This document shows positions 27,639-40,660 of a stretch of 64,000 nt of DNA, piece by piece. The stretch covers positions 10,877,001 to 10,941,000 of the forward strand of contig JAILWY010000026.1 in NCBI GenBank assembly GCA_022113835.1, read 5' to 3'. The position numbers were made by a program, and so were the translations under genes. The DNA is from Atopsyche davidsoni (lineage: Eukaryota; Arthropoda; Insecta; Trichoptera; Hydrobiosidae). The notes beneath the pieces are model-generated. The model did no database searches, was not told the origin of the DNA, and worked only from the letters and a program-made list of their open reading frames with translations. Position 1 is the first letter of the stretch. Every line of letters begins with the position of its first letter.

Positions 27639-30600
27639 TATTAGAAAAGTGTGTGTAACTTTACAACTTACAACTTTTTGCTAACAATTTAACCTTTTTG
27701 TGACTCAACAGTTTATTTTGGCTCGCTGTTAATTTCTAGTGTCTTATTTAAATGCCTTTTCCCGACGGCTTCATGATATCCTCTTCCAGCATTGTGATGA
27801 TCGATCATCCAAATTACATTTTAAAATATTTCTCCAAAACAGGACAGGCCTCCAGCAAGAGAATTCACGTGGCTTAACGATCGCGCACTCTGCATTTTAT
27901 ATACAGACGGCGTGTGACACAGATAGACCCTCCATAAAATCAATCGAGGAAACTTTTGAATAGAGGTTGGAATCAGTAAAAGGACCTGTTTGGCAGTGCG
28001 GGCACCGCAGCCTTTGCGTCTTATCTCCGGAGTACTTTGTTCACATTGGAATACATTTATTTCGGTGACAAACACGCTATTAGTATGCGGGGCTCGTCTC
28101 CTCCACGTGCCAACCAAATTTGGATTCCAATTGGTAAAAAAGGTACCAGCTGCTTTTGCATAATATTTTATACTCCATATGAAATCATTCGAGACTAAAC
28201 AAATAATTAGGATAAGTTCTCAAGAGTTATTAACTAACTATTTATTTCTATAGGAGTAGAAGTTTTTTTAGTCAGGCAATATTTTTTACGCTTGTGTATT
28301 GCGAGAAAAGCGGGTTTTATAAAGAGGGTACTAGAAATAAAAATAAAGAGGACACTTAAAGTAAAAGGAGGAAAATCAAAGTTGAAAGGAATCAAACTTT
28401 TGAAAAGTTTCTGCAATCGAAATGTACATTTATGAGTAGTCGCCTAATGGTTCAAAGGATTTCATTCAAATGTCAAAGACCGCTGAATCTAAAGAAAAAA
28501 TTCACTTCCAAAGAGTTTTTCTGAAAATCTGCTGAATCCACAATACTATTCAAATGTATGATTTTATTATAATTTCATACATCTGTCTATTTATTTAAAA
28601 ATTTGTAAAGGAAGAGATTTTTTTAACTTTAAGGTATTTTAAATGCTTGATAAACGTATGTAAATAAAACAAACAGTGGTGAAAGCTGAAAAAATATGTC
28701 TTGCTGTTTTGTCCAAAAAAATTACAAGCTACACATTTTTAATCGTTTTAAAAAATTTCCTTACATAATTTTGCCGTTTTAGAAATTTTTAATTCTACTG
28801 TAATTTGCAAAATTTATTTTCTCCTAAAATATACCAAGTCTCTTCAAAAAATGGTTTTAATTATAAAGCACCTGACCTTTCTAAATTAACCATCTTTTAA
28901 GAGTGTGATTCGGTTTACCCAATCACCTGTTTATTGAAGTTTCTTTTCTACTGCTATTCTCAAACCGAAGTAATTTAGTTTTATTTATTAATTTTATTTG
29001 CATTTTTATTTATTTTCAAAACGGTATTATTTTCAAGATCATTGAAAAAAGTAGAAAATATTTTATGAGGGTTTTATAACAATAAAAAGGTACATTTATT
29101 CAATCGGTTTTTATAAAAAATAAGCACTCGAAAAAAATCATCAAATAAATGTGAAGGAACTCAAGTTTTATGTAAAAAAAATATATTTTGAAGTATGTTA
29201 AATCTGATATTACAGGATTTTATTTTTTAAAATACCAAGCAGCCCATAAAAATACACTTAAAAGACAAAACACTTGTTATTTTTCAATTATATTTAACCT
29301 AAGAAATATTCCACGTGTGTTGCACAATGAAATGGATTCAGTAGTTCTTGGTTGGGTTAGGTACTTCGTTTGTTAGCCCTGGCTTATACTTGAAGCGATT
29401 TAAGAGTCCGGGTCGGTGTTTTGAAGTCCTAATGAGTCGAACTTTGCGACACTCCAGCCGCTCTCTTGGCAGTTCACAATCCTAAAACTTTACTCGATGG
29501 AGTTCTTTGTCAGCGAGCCATTAATTTAACAATGACTTTCAGTGACCAGCGCACTTTCACAACCATTTATATATAACTCTCGTTTAGATCTGAATAATTC
29601 AACTTCTGTTATAAAAGTACATTTAAATATAAAACTTATATTTTTTACGAAATTAGGTTTACCACTTTACTCAGTTAGGCAGTGTTTAATATATCAGAAC
29701 TTTATTGTTACTAAACTTTTGATAACTGACTGTTGTTGATTTATAATAAAAACTTACATATTTTATTAGCAATTACCAACTATTTACTTTGAACTGATAT
29801 TCTTTTATATTATTGTATATTTATAATTTTACTTTGTTTTATTGTCAATTAATGAGCAAATCTTTTTCTAGTAATTATAATATTTTGATCAATTTAAATA
29901 AAGTAAATCGTAATGCTAAATATTAAAGATTATTCTGTGAAATCGACGGTATTTTTACAAGAGCTATTAGCTAGAATTCCAATAAAAAACCCAATACAAT
30001 TTAGATATTATTTTTCTTCGTGTCCCTTGTATTCTCGATTCAGAGCTTAACTATTTATTTTTAAAAAAAACTTGCGAATAGAGAGCCCTGCTTCATGATA
30101 TGCACAATAACTATTAACATCGCTAACTAAGCTCCAGAAGATCAATAAAAGCGAAGCATAGAAAGTAAATCAAATGCGCATCTATAATATTAAAATGTCA
30201 ATTATGGAATATCTAAAATCGAGAAAAAATCAAGTTCTCTCCATGATATAACTCTGTAAATTCTACTCTTAAGTTTTCACATTTCTAACTTCCTACTCAA
30301 CCTATAGTTAAGAGTGATATTAAAAATGTATATTTCATAATTATCAAAATGATTAAATTTAATGTTTAGATTTCATAAACAGACTTTATGTCATTAACAT
30401 TGTAAGTGTCTTTTAGACTTGTTAGGAGCTTCGAAAAAGATAGAAAAAAATGTACTGCAAATGAAAAAGTCAATAAACAGAGAGTATTGAATCTTGAAAG
30501 CTTTGTGATATATATCTACAAAGCAAACACACAAACACATGTGTATACATGTGTTTGTATATCTACACAGAAAATTTATAGTTTGTTTAATACTAGTTTA

Positions 30601-33600
30601 TTGAATAAAATAAAAAATCTAATTAACATAATTCTGGACGACCTTTGTTATTCATCTCATTCTCTTTGAAATGAATTCGCTGCCATTGTCTATTTAATAA
30701 TAAATTCCTGAGAAGGTAAATGTACTGAATACCAAGAGAATACTAAATACTCATTAATCAACTGTCGCCCAAAAATCCAATCTCATATGTTATTCATCTT
30801 TCTGAATAATTCATTGAATCCATGAATAGTCTACGTGCGACAAACACATTTGTTTTGAAAATATCGACATTTATAATGCTTTGAATAAGATATTTTACCG
30901 TAGATAATACAGGTATCGATAAGTCACACGTTTAATATTTTTCAACCAAAAAATATAAATAAACTCCTACCTTAGTCTCTAACAATCAATCATTTTTTTC
31001 CAGATTGTGAAAACTGATCAATATTTTTGTTGTTGATATTCTTCATATAATTTATACATTAAATAAGGGAACTATTTTTATAAATTAAAATATACATTCA
31101 TGCTGCAGTTTTTTTTAATTTTTAAAACTTCTATTAACGTTGTAGATGTATTAAAGTATTTGAGTACTTACAGTACTGTTATATAAAATATTTATATTCA
31201 ACTGTCACCATGAACTTTTAATCTTTATTGATTTTTCGGTATAGAAGGTATATGGAAATATATAATTTTTCGATCATTGTCATAATCATTTTTATTTAAA
31301 AAATTAGAAACGAGTAGTTTATAAATTTAATTGGTTTATTTAATTGTTATCAACTAAAGTGTATTTATTAGTTAACTTAAAATTTCCCCTGTAAGAAAAA
31401 CACGAAGTTTATTGATTCTTAATAAATATTCTATCGTTGTGTCGTGGAAGAGTTTCATGGCAAACGTCATCAAACCAATTGGGGAAAAATTAGTTCGTGA
31501 TAGTAATCTTAAGGACTAATCAAATTTAATTAATTGTTTTTAATCACACTAGCGTCCTTGTCATTCTTTTCGTACATGTAGGACCATTATTTATTTCATT
31601 ATTTGCTTTGCCTTTGAGAAATGATTCATATCTACATTATATTTTGGTCTTGAAAAAAAGGTAACGTACTCCAGCAACTATTATTTTATATTAAAACCTA
31701 TGTTAATAATTAATTAAAATCCCGACTTGATATATTAAATACATCTGCTAATTTATTTGGCACTCGTTAGATATTATTATAATCTGTGACAATAACAACT
31801 CGACATACACGCAATCTTGATCTTAGATTTAATTAATGATATTGCTGTGAAGTGTCGCTTTTACTAGAAATTTAAAATATTGTGCCATAATATAAATCAC
31901 ATTATTATTTTCTTAGTCATCAATGTTTTTAAAGTCCTTTAATGTATGATATTTTCAAGCATGATTCAAAATAAATTATTCAAGAATGATGTATGCGTGA
32001 ATTTAAAGAACTCTTTTAGGCATCGTGGAATGAGATTATTTCACTTCATGTGTGACGTGCATTTACAACTGTTCACATTATCAAGCACATGAAATAGTCG
32101 TCCACTATCCAAATATCGTCTCCATCACTCCACCCTATTTTCGGCCATATTCGGACTCCTCGTGTTATTTTAGCTATTTTATTAAACAAATAATTAAGCT
32201 TGTCAGAAACATGACATGCCTCAATAAACTCATGTTTGATCATTTCTTGGTATTTTATAATTATTTTGTGGTGTCACCCTGCCTATAACATTTTTGTCAG
32301 GTTTATGTGTATTTATATATTTTAATTATACACATATTATACATATGTATATACATATATTTCAACATATTTACGGCTGACATCAAACGTTACAATATAA
32401 TATTCACGAATACGACTCCAAAGGTTAAGTAAAAAAAATATTGAAGACATAGTATATTGCTTATTTAATTCCATGCCAGAATTTGCCCTTGATGTATGGA
32501 GATTCATTTCAAGGACCTTAAGCTTTGTTTGTTTTCCTTTTAATTTTTTGATATATTTAATTATGTTTTTCTCTAGAGTATATATTTTTTGTTTTTTCTC
32601 TTGATGACCACATGCACGTGTCTAGTTTAATCATAATATATTTTCGTCTTATTATTTTATACAATACACCCAGGAAAACATTTTTCCGTGTATTAATTTA
32701 ATATATATACCAAAAGTTAGGTAAAGCATTACCCTTAACTATCCATAAGATGTATTATATATAATTGTAATAAAATAAAACATATTTGTAAATAGCAGCA
32801 GTACGATTCTGCCCCTTCAAAATCAAATTTTAAATATTAAAATTGTTATTTTACAAAGCATTGGGATATTATCATAAAAATAATAAAGCACCACCCAATT
32901 TACATCAAAAAGCTCTGTGGTCTTAATACTTAAGTAAAGGAGGTCTTTCGTAATGGTTGTCTATATTGCTTTTCCCTGGACCATAGGGATAAGTAAAATT
33001 ATTTTAGCCGAGAGTTTTGCCCTGAAAATTATCTGAAAAGTTAATATTAGTATTATAAAAAAAAACCAATTAGCATTCAGGACTTTTGCGCCGCTTTTAA
33101 ACTGTTAAGTGCATTTAATTGAAAATTTGTTGTAGTTGGCAGTGACATGAAAACTAGTGATATATTAACAGGTATTCATTCTTCTATAACAAATATTACA
33201 ATTAATTTTATCAAATTAAAAATGATGCCACACCTGTGTGAGTGCAGACACCAGCACTGTTCTGAGCGTAGAAGTTATTATTTCGGTTACATAAATGATA
33301 TTCTGTGCCGAGTACTTTATAACTTGTAATAACTTTTAGAATCCATTAAAACTATTTATAAGTTTTGTAGTGCTAGATTTTAGTAGAGCGCAGTATAAAG
33401 CCAAAAATAAATTATACCGTTAATTTGTATATTGATTAATATTTTAAAACATTGAAAAGGCTATAATTTTGAACGCTTTAAATTTTGTTGCTATACGTCT
33501 CAAATACGTCCACGTCTCTCAACCAATGTGTACCCAATCAGGATAACATATGAACTTCCTGCTTTAAAAGGTAGACATTTTTATTAGATTTAGGAGCATC

Positions 33601-34281
33601 CGTCTTCTAATAAATAGTATGGGTCTGTGGATTTATAAACGGACACGCGAATAGATGAACCGATAAGGTCAGGCATATATATATTAGTAGGCTTGGGTCA
33701 GCTCATAAATCTCATCTTTATCTTCCCTTGTGTTGCACAATAACATGTCCAATCGTCTGTATCTCATCCTCTCCACCCTTGTTCATTTCCTCAAATCAAC
33801 TTTGAAAATCATGTTTTTTTTTTACTTTCTAGGGAGAAGATAAATTCTTTTCTGGATTTTCTGGTGAGATGGTGAAATGTTATCTTGATTGATTTACGAT
33901 TAACGCTTGGGCGATGATTTAAGCAGCGGTAATGCTTATATCTTTGTTAACTACGTTAAAAAGCAGGTAGACGTAAGGTTATTCATACAAACGCAGAAAA
34001 AAAAAGATTATAATTGGTAAAAAAGTAAAAAAATAATTTAAAACATAGGTAATCACACAGTTATCTTTTCTATAACTTTTGCGTCAAAACCAAATTCACT
34101 CAAATGTTTTGAATTCCTTCTGCTAAGATAATTTTTTATTTATTTAACTAATCTATTTAATTCTCGTTTAAAACTTTGAATTTACATTCGCCGTGGTGAA
34201 TAAATCTCGAGATGAAATTCCCCAATTCTCTATTCCGGGTTTCATGGGGTGAATCGCTTTACAGAGCCTACGTCATTAGCC
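27639..34281. other. no gene seen
   Basis: AT-rich throughout. The GC-richer patches at about 27990-28120 and 29390-29530 have no convincing open frame. A perfect 12-bp inverted repeat (ACAAACACATGT, loop GTAT) lies at 30531-30558. I can support no exon, tRNA or transposon end. Confidence 0.4.
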
Positions 34282-34289
34282 CTCTAAAC
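34282..34289. repeat. target site duplication, left (CTCTAAAC)
   Basis: Eight-base sequence repeated exactly at 36950-36957 and directly abutting the inverted termini of the hAT element. Confidence 0.95.
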
Positions 34290-36949
34290 CATAGGTGGCC
34301 AACCTTTTTCAGCTACCGGGCCAAATTGAAGAAATGGGATTGCCTACTGGGCCGGACGACAAAATTTCATTTAACACGTTGACTGTCATTGTAATTTTCA
34401 AAAATCTGGTTGAAAATGACAATTTGATTGGCATTATATTATTAAAAACTCTCATTTTAGTGCATGGTTATCATCAAAAAGCAAAATTTTCTGTTCATGC
34501 AAGCCAGCATTGATTTTTTTTTCATTTCCCAGAAGCCATCTATCGATATTAGCACTGATATATTCCGAGTTTAATCGTAGCTGCACAAAAATGGCAAGTA
34601 AACAAGGATGAGATAATTCGTAGCGGCAGTCAACGTGTTAATATAAAAAGCAAGCAAGAAATATAGTGTTTTTATAGAAGATACAATTTTATTTGTATAT
34701 AAAAATAAACAAAATATATTACATTTTAATGAGACGTCTGATTTTGTTTGTCAAGAGCAAGTGCATCAATGTTAATATCGATTGATGTTGTCGCTACACG
34801 CAAACAGTTTTCCAAATGGTCATCAGTGATGCGTGATCTTGTATGAGATTTGATGTGCTTCATTCTAGTGAAAAGCTGTTCACACGTGTAAGTGTTTCCA
34901 AACAGCGAAATCATCAAAAGAGCATGTTTATATATTACAGGATATTTCTCCTTATCCAAATATGTTTTGTAAAACTCTTCCAAACCAACTTGATTGAATT
35001 TCTCCTTTAACTGTGTATCACAATACATTTCACAATGTTCCATTTGTAAAAATCCTGGCAATGAATTCACATCTACGGAGAATGGCGTTGCAAATGCAGC
35101 AAAAAGCATGCGATGCTTTTTAAAATCTTGAAATCGGTTTTCAAATTCCAGCTTCAAGTCTGATATCAACGAAGCGTATTTATCAGTCGCTATTTGTGTG
35201 ACGTCTGGCTCCAATAATAATGTAGGAAAATGAGTGTAGATTTTTGCCCTTAACTGTTGTTCCCAAACCCCAAGTTTCATTTGGAATGCGCAAATATGAT
35301 CATACATGTTATTGATTAGTTGATCTTTCCCTTGTAGACGAGTATTAACAATATCTAGATGGCTAACTATATCGACCAGAAATGCAAAGTCTCTAACCCA
35401 CTCCTTGTCTTCAAATTCCGGGATACGTTTTGACTTGGTTGTGAAGAATGATTGTATTTCTTGCTTCAAAGCAAAAACTCTTTTCAACATTTTGGCACGG
35501 GTCTGCCACCTTACTTCTGCATAAAATGTAACGTCATTATAGTCTGAATCCAAAGACTTAAGAAACTCTTGGAACTAACGGTGATTCAACCCCTTCGACT
35601 TAATAAGGTTTACTGTTTTGATGACCACATTCATGACATGATCCATTTTAAGGGACTTGGAACATAAATTTTCTTGATGAATAATGCAATGAAAATTTAG
35701 CATCGAAGTATTACCAACTTTCCTGGCCTCGTCTTCAATCAATTTTACTAAGCCATTGTGTTTACCAACCATTGCTGGAGCACCATCTGTTGCTAAGCCC
35801 GATAAGTTGTCGAGTTGTAAAGATAAACGATTCAATGTCGATGTAACAGCTCCTAAGAAATCTTGTGAGCAAGTGGTGTCTTTAAGTGGATACAGTGCCG
35901 CTAATTCTTCTGTTTTGTTAAAATGGACATCAACACCTCTAATAAATATTGCCACTTGGGCGGTATCTGTTAGATTTGTGCTTTCATCCAATGCTAGAGA
36001 ATAAAATATGAACTTGGATGCTCGATTTTTCAAATTATCTTCAATATATTTTCCAATGTCGTCCACACGCCTAGTAATAGTTTGACGAGACAGGCTTATT
36101 TTTGAGAAGTCTGTTTTCTTTTCTGGGCACATAAATTCAACGGCACTCTCCAAACATTCCTTAACAATTTCACCATCTGAATATGGCTTCGATTTTTTTG
36201 CAAGTATCGTGGCTATTGCATAACTAGCTTTTACATAGCATTTTGAGTTTTCAGTCATATTAGTAAATGTCTGATGTTGTGCAAAAAGTTTTCTTTTTAA
36301 TAAATTAACTTGGTCTTGTCGAAATTGCCCTTCGTACTTATCAAACCTATTTGCATGCTTAGCCTCGTAATGACGTTTAATACTATACTCTTTTAATGCA
36401 GAAACAGAACTATTGCATATCAAGCATATTGGCTTTGATTTAAATTCCACGAAAAAATAGTTTATACTCCATCTGTCTTGAAAACTTCTGTGTTCTTCGG
36501 TGAATCTTCTCTTATTTGGTCCAAGGTTTTTACTATTTGACGCCATTTCTGTCTAAGCCTAAATAAACAACCACGCACTTTGCAAGCTACCTGCGAACTG
36601 GACTTTGCACGATAGCCGGGGATTGCCCAGCAACCCGCCCCGCACCCCTCCCTCCCTTCCCCCCCGTATCCCGCATTCACGCTCACGAGAATCTACGGGA
36701 AATCGACGTGCTCGCTTTTTAAAATCAGCTTAAATTTGTGATTGTTAACACAAAGAAATTGCCACGATAGTTGAATCAATGTACTGAGATATTTCCATAT
36801 ATATGATATGATACGAACTACGCTCAATGGAATATTCTAATGGTGGTTTTATGTAAAATAAAAAAAAAATGTTTGCATATGCTCAGTGGGCCAAAAATAA
36901 ACGCCCGCGTGCCACGCGTGGCACGCGTGCCATGGGTTGGCCACCTATG
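34290..36949 (-). mobile_element. hAT DNA transposon, nearly intact
   Basis: The 2,660-bp element has perfect 15-bp terminal inverted repeats, CATAGGTGGCCAACC at 34290-34304 and its complement at 36935-36949. It is flanked by the exact 8-bp duplication CTCTAAAC, the hallmark of hAT insertion. The transposase lies on the minus strand and fills most of the element. Next to the right end is a perfect 18-bp palindrome (36908-36925, CGTGCCACG and its complement) plus another CGTGCC, possibly subterminal transposase sites. The exact duplication and termini and the near-intact gene argue for recent arrival. Confidence 0.95.
34726..36546 (-). pseudogene. hAT transposase with one in-frame stop
   Basis: From ATG at 36546 the frame runs 323 codons, meets TAG at 35577-35575, then continues in the same frame for 282 codons to TAA at 34728-34726; with the stop codon read as a residue this is 606 residues. 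Order: BED-type zinc finger (C41, C44, H59, H64); RNase-H-like catalytic core with D187 (ALDEST) and D254 (ATDGAP); CIIH at 287-290; RW at 346-347; C-terminal hAT dimerisation region with CEQLF, whose glutamate (about 556) would be the third catalytic residue. It resembles the GTF2IRD2/ZBED class of hAT-derived proteins. The context NHR-stop-FQEFL fits the family's NHRQF, so the stop probably replaced CAG by one transition. No frameshift is seen. The protein is presumably non-functional unless the stop is read through. Confidence 0.92.
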
Positions 36950-36957
36950 CTCTAAAC
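36950..36957. repeat. target site duplication, right (CTCTAAAC)
   Basis: Right copy of the 8-bp duplication of the hAT element, identical to 34282-34289. Confidence 0.95.
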
Positions 36958-39900
36958 CGTCTACCATACCTTATATTATAATGTAAGTTTACCCAGGGTG
37001 TTTGCTTAGTAATGACTGTGGCTTAGACCCTTGACATTTTTTTCATTTCCGATGCCCACTTCAAACAAATATAATTTAATATATTATATACTTTAGAGAC
37101 ATTTATATACATGATCCGAATGACATGATAATTAGCAAATTCGAAATAAACTCACTACTGAAAATAAGTTCTTCACAATTCAAGGCATTACTAGACAAAA
37201 TTAAAATTAATACAAATAAAAAGGCAGTAAGGCACCTTGGGATTTAAATTGATTTGAATTATGTGAACTGAATAATCTTTTATTTATTTGTTTAAATATT
37301 TTTTTACTTTTTACAATAAATATTTTTAAATAATATTTTTTTAATAAATAATTTAAAAAATGTAATTTTCTTATGGTAGTTCTATTTTTAGCGAAAGAAT
37401 AAAATAATCCGTAATATTTTTTTAATTGTATCTTAATTATACTAGTGCTAAATACATACTTAGTCGTGGTGAAAAAACAGAGGCAAAGGCTTGCCCTGCA
37501 AGGGGTGAAGTGGTATTGCCTTACTTATTATTATTAATTGCTTATTACACGCCCAATGAAAAGCCAGTTTTCGTGACTAATTTAATTAAAAACTCTTCGC
37601 GTCGGTGTGTTTGATAATTGTTTTTGTGCTAATAATTCATACTAGGAATATGTTTATTTCCTGGTAAATAACATCCCCTAATTGATTCGACTTTATTACT
37701 AAATTAAATAATTGCCTAGTCTGTGTGCGGAAAATAACAACCGTCGTTCAAAATTTATTTTAATAAAACATACTACTTCAATTAATTATAATCGATAATA
37801 TAATGAAGTACACCCTTGAGATAATGTATGGAGCCTCGTGGCTCCAAAATATCCTGCATAAAAATAAATAATTTACGTAGTTGTTACTGTGCACCTTAAA
37901 CTAATGCCATAATTACACCAAATATTGAATTTAAGAAACTACACTGTTTCACACATAAGTTTTGCAATATAAATAGACAAAAAATCTAAATTTATAGCTT
38001 CATCCTCTCATAATAGTTTACTATATTTTAAAGATAATTTATTTAAAAACTATTATTTAAGTGAGATAGGAACAGTTTTCAGTTTTATTTTATATTAAAT
38101 ATATAGCACTTATAAAAAATAATAATATACGTGGTTTTACCAAATGTATTTCCTCCGTCATGTAAACCCAATATTCCTACACTAACTCGCTTTTGCCATT
38201 TACAACTCCCAGCTTTGTTAAAACTCTATACGGTCGATCTAGTATACCTTCTATTTTAATGACATTAAGTTTGTATAAAATAATATTTAGTCGCTTTAAA
38301 AATATTACTTTTAAAGCAGAGCAATTACATCGTATAAAAGGCTTATGACTTACACCTTAGTATTAATGTCGGAGGATTAAGATATACCAATCGCTAATGC
38401 CTAATTAGCATAGTGATTTGCATTGAATGCGTTATATCATTCATACGAGAGCGTCTCATAGGTGATTGAGTACAGCCTTGAAACATCGAAAATTCAATAA
38501 TACACCTACACTACAACCCCCTTTGTGGGTTATTGTAAATAGTAGTTGGTAACCGTAAGTTCCGAATAATAATTTTTAACTCTTACAAAAATTGAATGTA
38601 TACTTTCGATATTGCTGCATGTTTGCAGTGTTAAAACAATATTAATCAACCACAAAACAATTAACAAGTAGAAGTGCTCGCAGGTGCGATTGCAGTTACA
38701 TTTCTAACTTTTTACAGCGGACAATAAACCTATTGTCGGCGGCGGCGCTCACCCCATCACTTCCCACAGGGGACCTCAACCCTCTGCACTCAATCATTCC
38801 CATCCAAGCGCAGACAAGACCTTAACGATTTTTCAAAAGTACCTTTACTTTAAAAAAAAAAAAAAAGAAAATCATCAAATTCACTGGATTATTATTGATC
38901 AACGATGTTGTAATTGAAATTAAATTTCTAGCCGCGCGAACCTGAACGGCAAAGTTAAAATTATTTTCGTGGAAATTTCTTCTATTTTCATGATCTCTTT
39001 CATGACTATTTTCAAAGTGTTTATTAAATAGTAATGTTTAGCTTTTACAACACAATGTGTTATTTTTTGCAGGGGCGCAAATATTTACACTGACGTTCGT
39101 TAAAATATAATAAAAAGGTAGTAATTAATCTATTTATCTTTTGTGATACTAAGCACACGTGGTGAATGTGTTTCTAATAAGATAAGCATAGATTAATCGC
39201 TGTTCATGGAATGGACTCTCTCCACATTAGATATCAAACCTAGAATACATAATCGTACGTTTATATCAATATCAATAACAGATAATAATAAATTTGTACA
39301 TAAGTTACAGCTCCCCATAGCAAGGCAATAAGCAGCTTGAACGATCCTTACACTACGTACAATAATCAAATCAAACCAAACGTGGAATATGTAATACCGA
39401 TGCAGACAGAGCTTATTAATATTAAAATTGATCTTAATTCTCAAAGAGAATAATATATCGCACGTAATATGAATTCTCAATACATCGAGAGACAAACTTA
39501 CTAATTAATTGAAGACAGTGGAAAAGCTGTCTGGCGTAAACGGGATGACCGTTATTTCAGAGAGAGAGTAAATAATGAATTAGTATTTTTATTAAAAATG
39601 CTAGTAAAATGTTTTTACAGGCACTCCACTACAATAATCACTTTTTGAAGCCGTTCGTAGTGGTGCAGAATTGTTATTACGATTCTATATTTCAGGAGCA
39701 AATGGGGCTGAATTAGGAGAATTTATTTTGCTTTATTTTTTTGGCTTTGATACGGTTTCACTATATATTTTTAAGATTCAAACTCATGAAAAATCAAACA
39801 TTTTAAAAGTACCATAATGATTATAGTATTTTAGGCATGCAATAATATTTTTTAAACCAGTTGTGATTATCAAAAATCGCAATTGATGCCTAAATTAAAT

Positions 39901-40443
39901 TATAACACTTATGTGCCGATCATCACGATGCAAAAAAAAAACAATGTAAACGTTAGAATAGGTATAATGTTTGCGGCATTTAAAAAACACATAGCAGATT
40001 CTCTGAAGTACATTCAATGGATTTGACTGCGGACATATTGCTTTAATAACATCATAATTGTGTCGCCAGGGCAAGCTGGAGCACCTCGCAAACATTGATG
40101 TATGACTATGTGCAGATAAATGAAGCGCGCCGACCAATAACGCTATATAAGGGTTCTATAAATAGATTTGTAGGTGTATTTAAAAATTCACGTAAAAATC
40201 CATAACTGAAAATATGGTTCGATTTATTTTCTTCTGTGAATTGTGTTATTATCGCATTTACTACTTAGTTGAATTATACAACTGAGACAACTATTTAGCT
40301 TTGATGCTATAAGCTCTAAAATTAATTATGTTAGTTAGTAAACTCGCAATGATATCACAGCTAATACGATAAAAAAGATTTTAAAAAATTGATTGGGAAG
40401 ATTAAAATATCAACATTTCTAAAAGACTCGTGAATAATGCTGG
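36958..40443. other. no gene seen
   Basis: AT-rich, with one GC-rich patch at about 38735-38800 (GGCGGCGGCGC). No supported exon, tRNA or repeat boundary. Confidence 0.4.
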
Positions 40444-40660
40444 AAGGTCACCTGCCAATCAAGCTTTTCAAAAAGAATTCATCCGCACGCATTAAACCTG
40501 CAATTTCGATTTGTAATCGAAAAATCACTGTATCACATGTAAATATTTTGAAGGTCACCTGTCAATCAATCTCAGCTAAAACAGCTGTAATTTGCATTTG
40601 GAGTAATAAAATCGACGAGGGAAACGTGAACACATTTTGTAGGTGTCACCTGCCAATCAG
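40444..40660 (+). promoter_or_regulatory. three copies of an E-box plus CCAAT motif
   Basis: The 14-base motif TCACCTGYCAATCA occurs at 40448-40461, 40555-40568 and 40646-40659, always in the same orientation, at intervals of 107 and 91 bp. CACCTG is an E-box of the type bound by Snail/ZEB-class repressors, and CCAATCA fits a CCAAT box (the second copy has T for the first C). The sequence between copies is also weakly similar (CTGCAATTTCGATTTG versus CTGTAATTTGCATTTG), so this may be a diverged tandem repeat of about 100 bp. A very GC-rich patch follows at 40670-40770. A regulatory role is inference. Confidence 0.5.
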
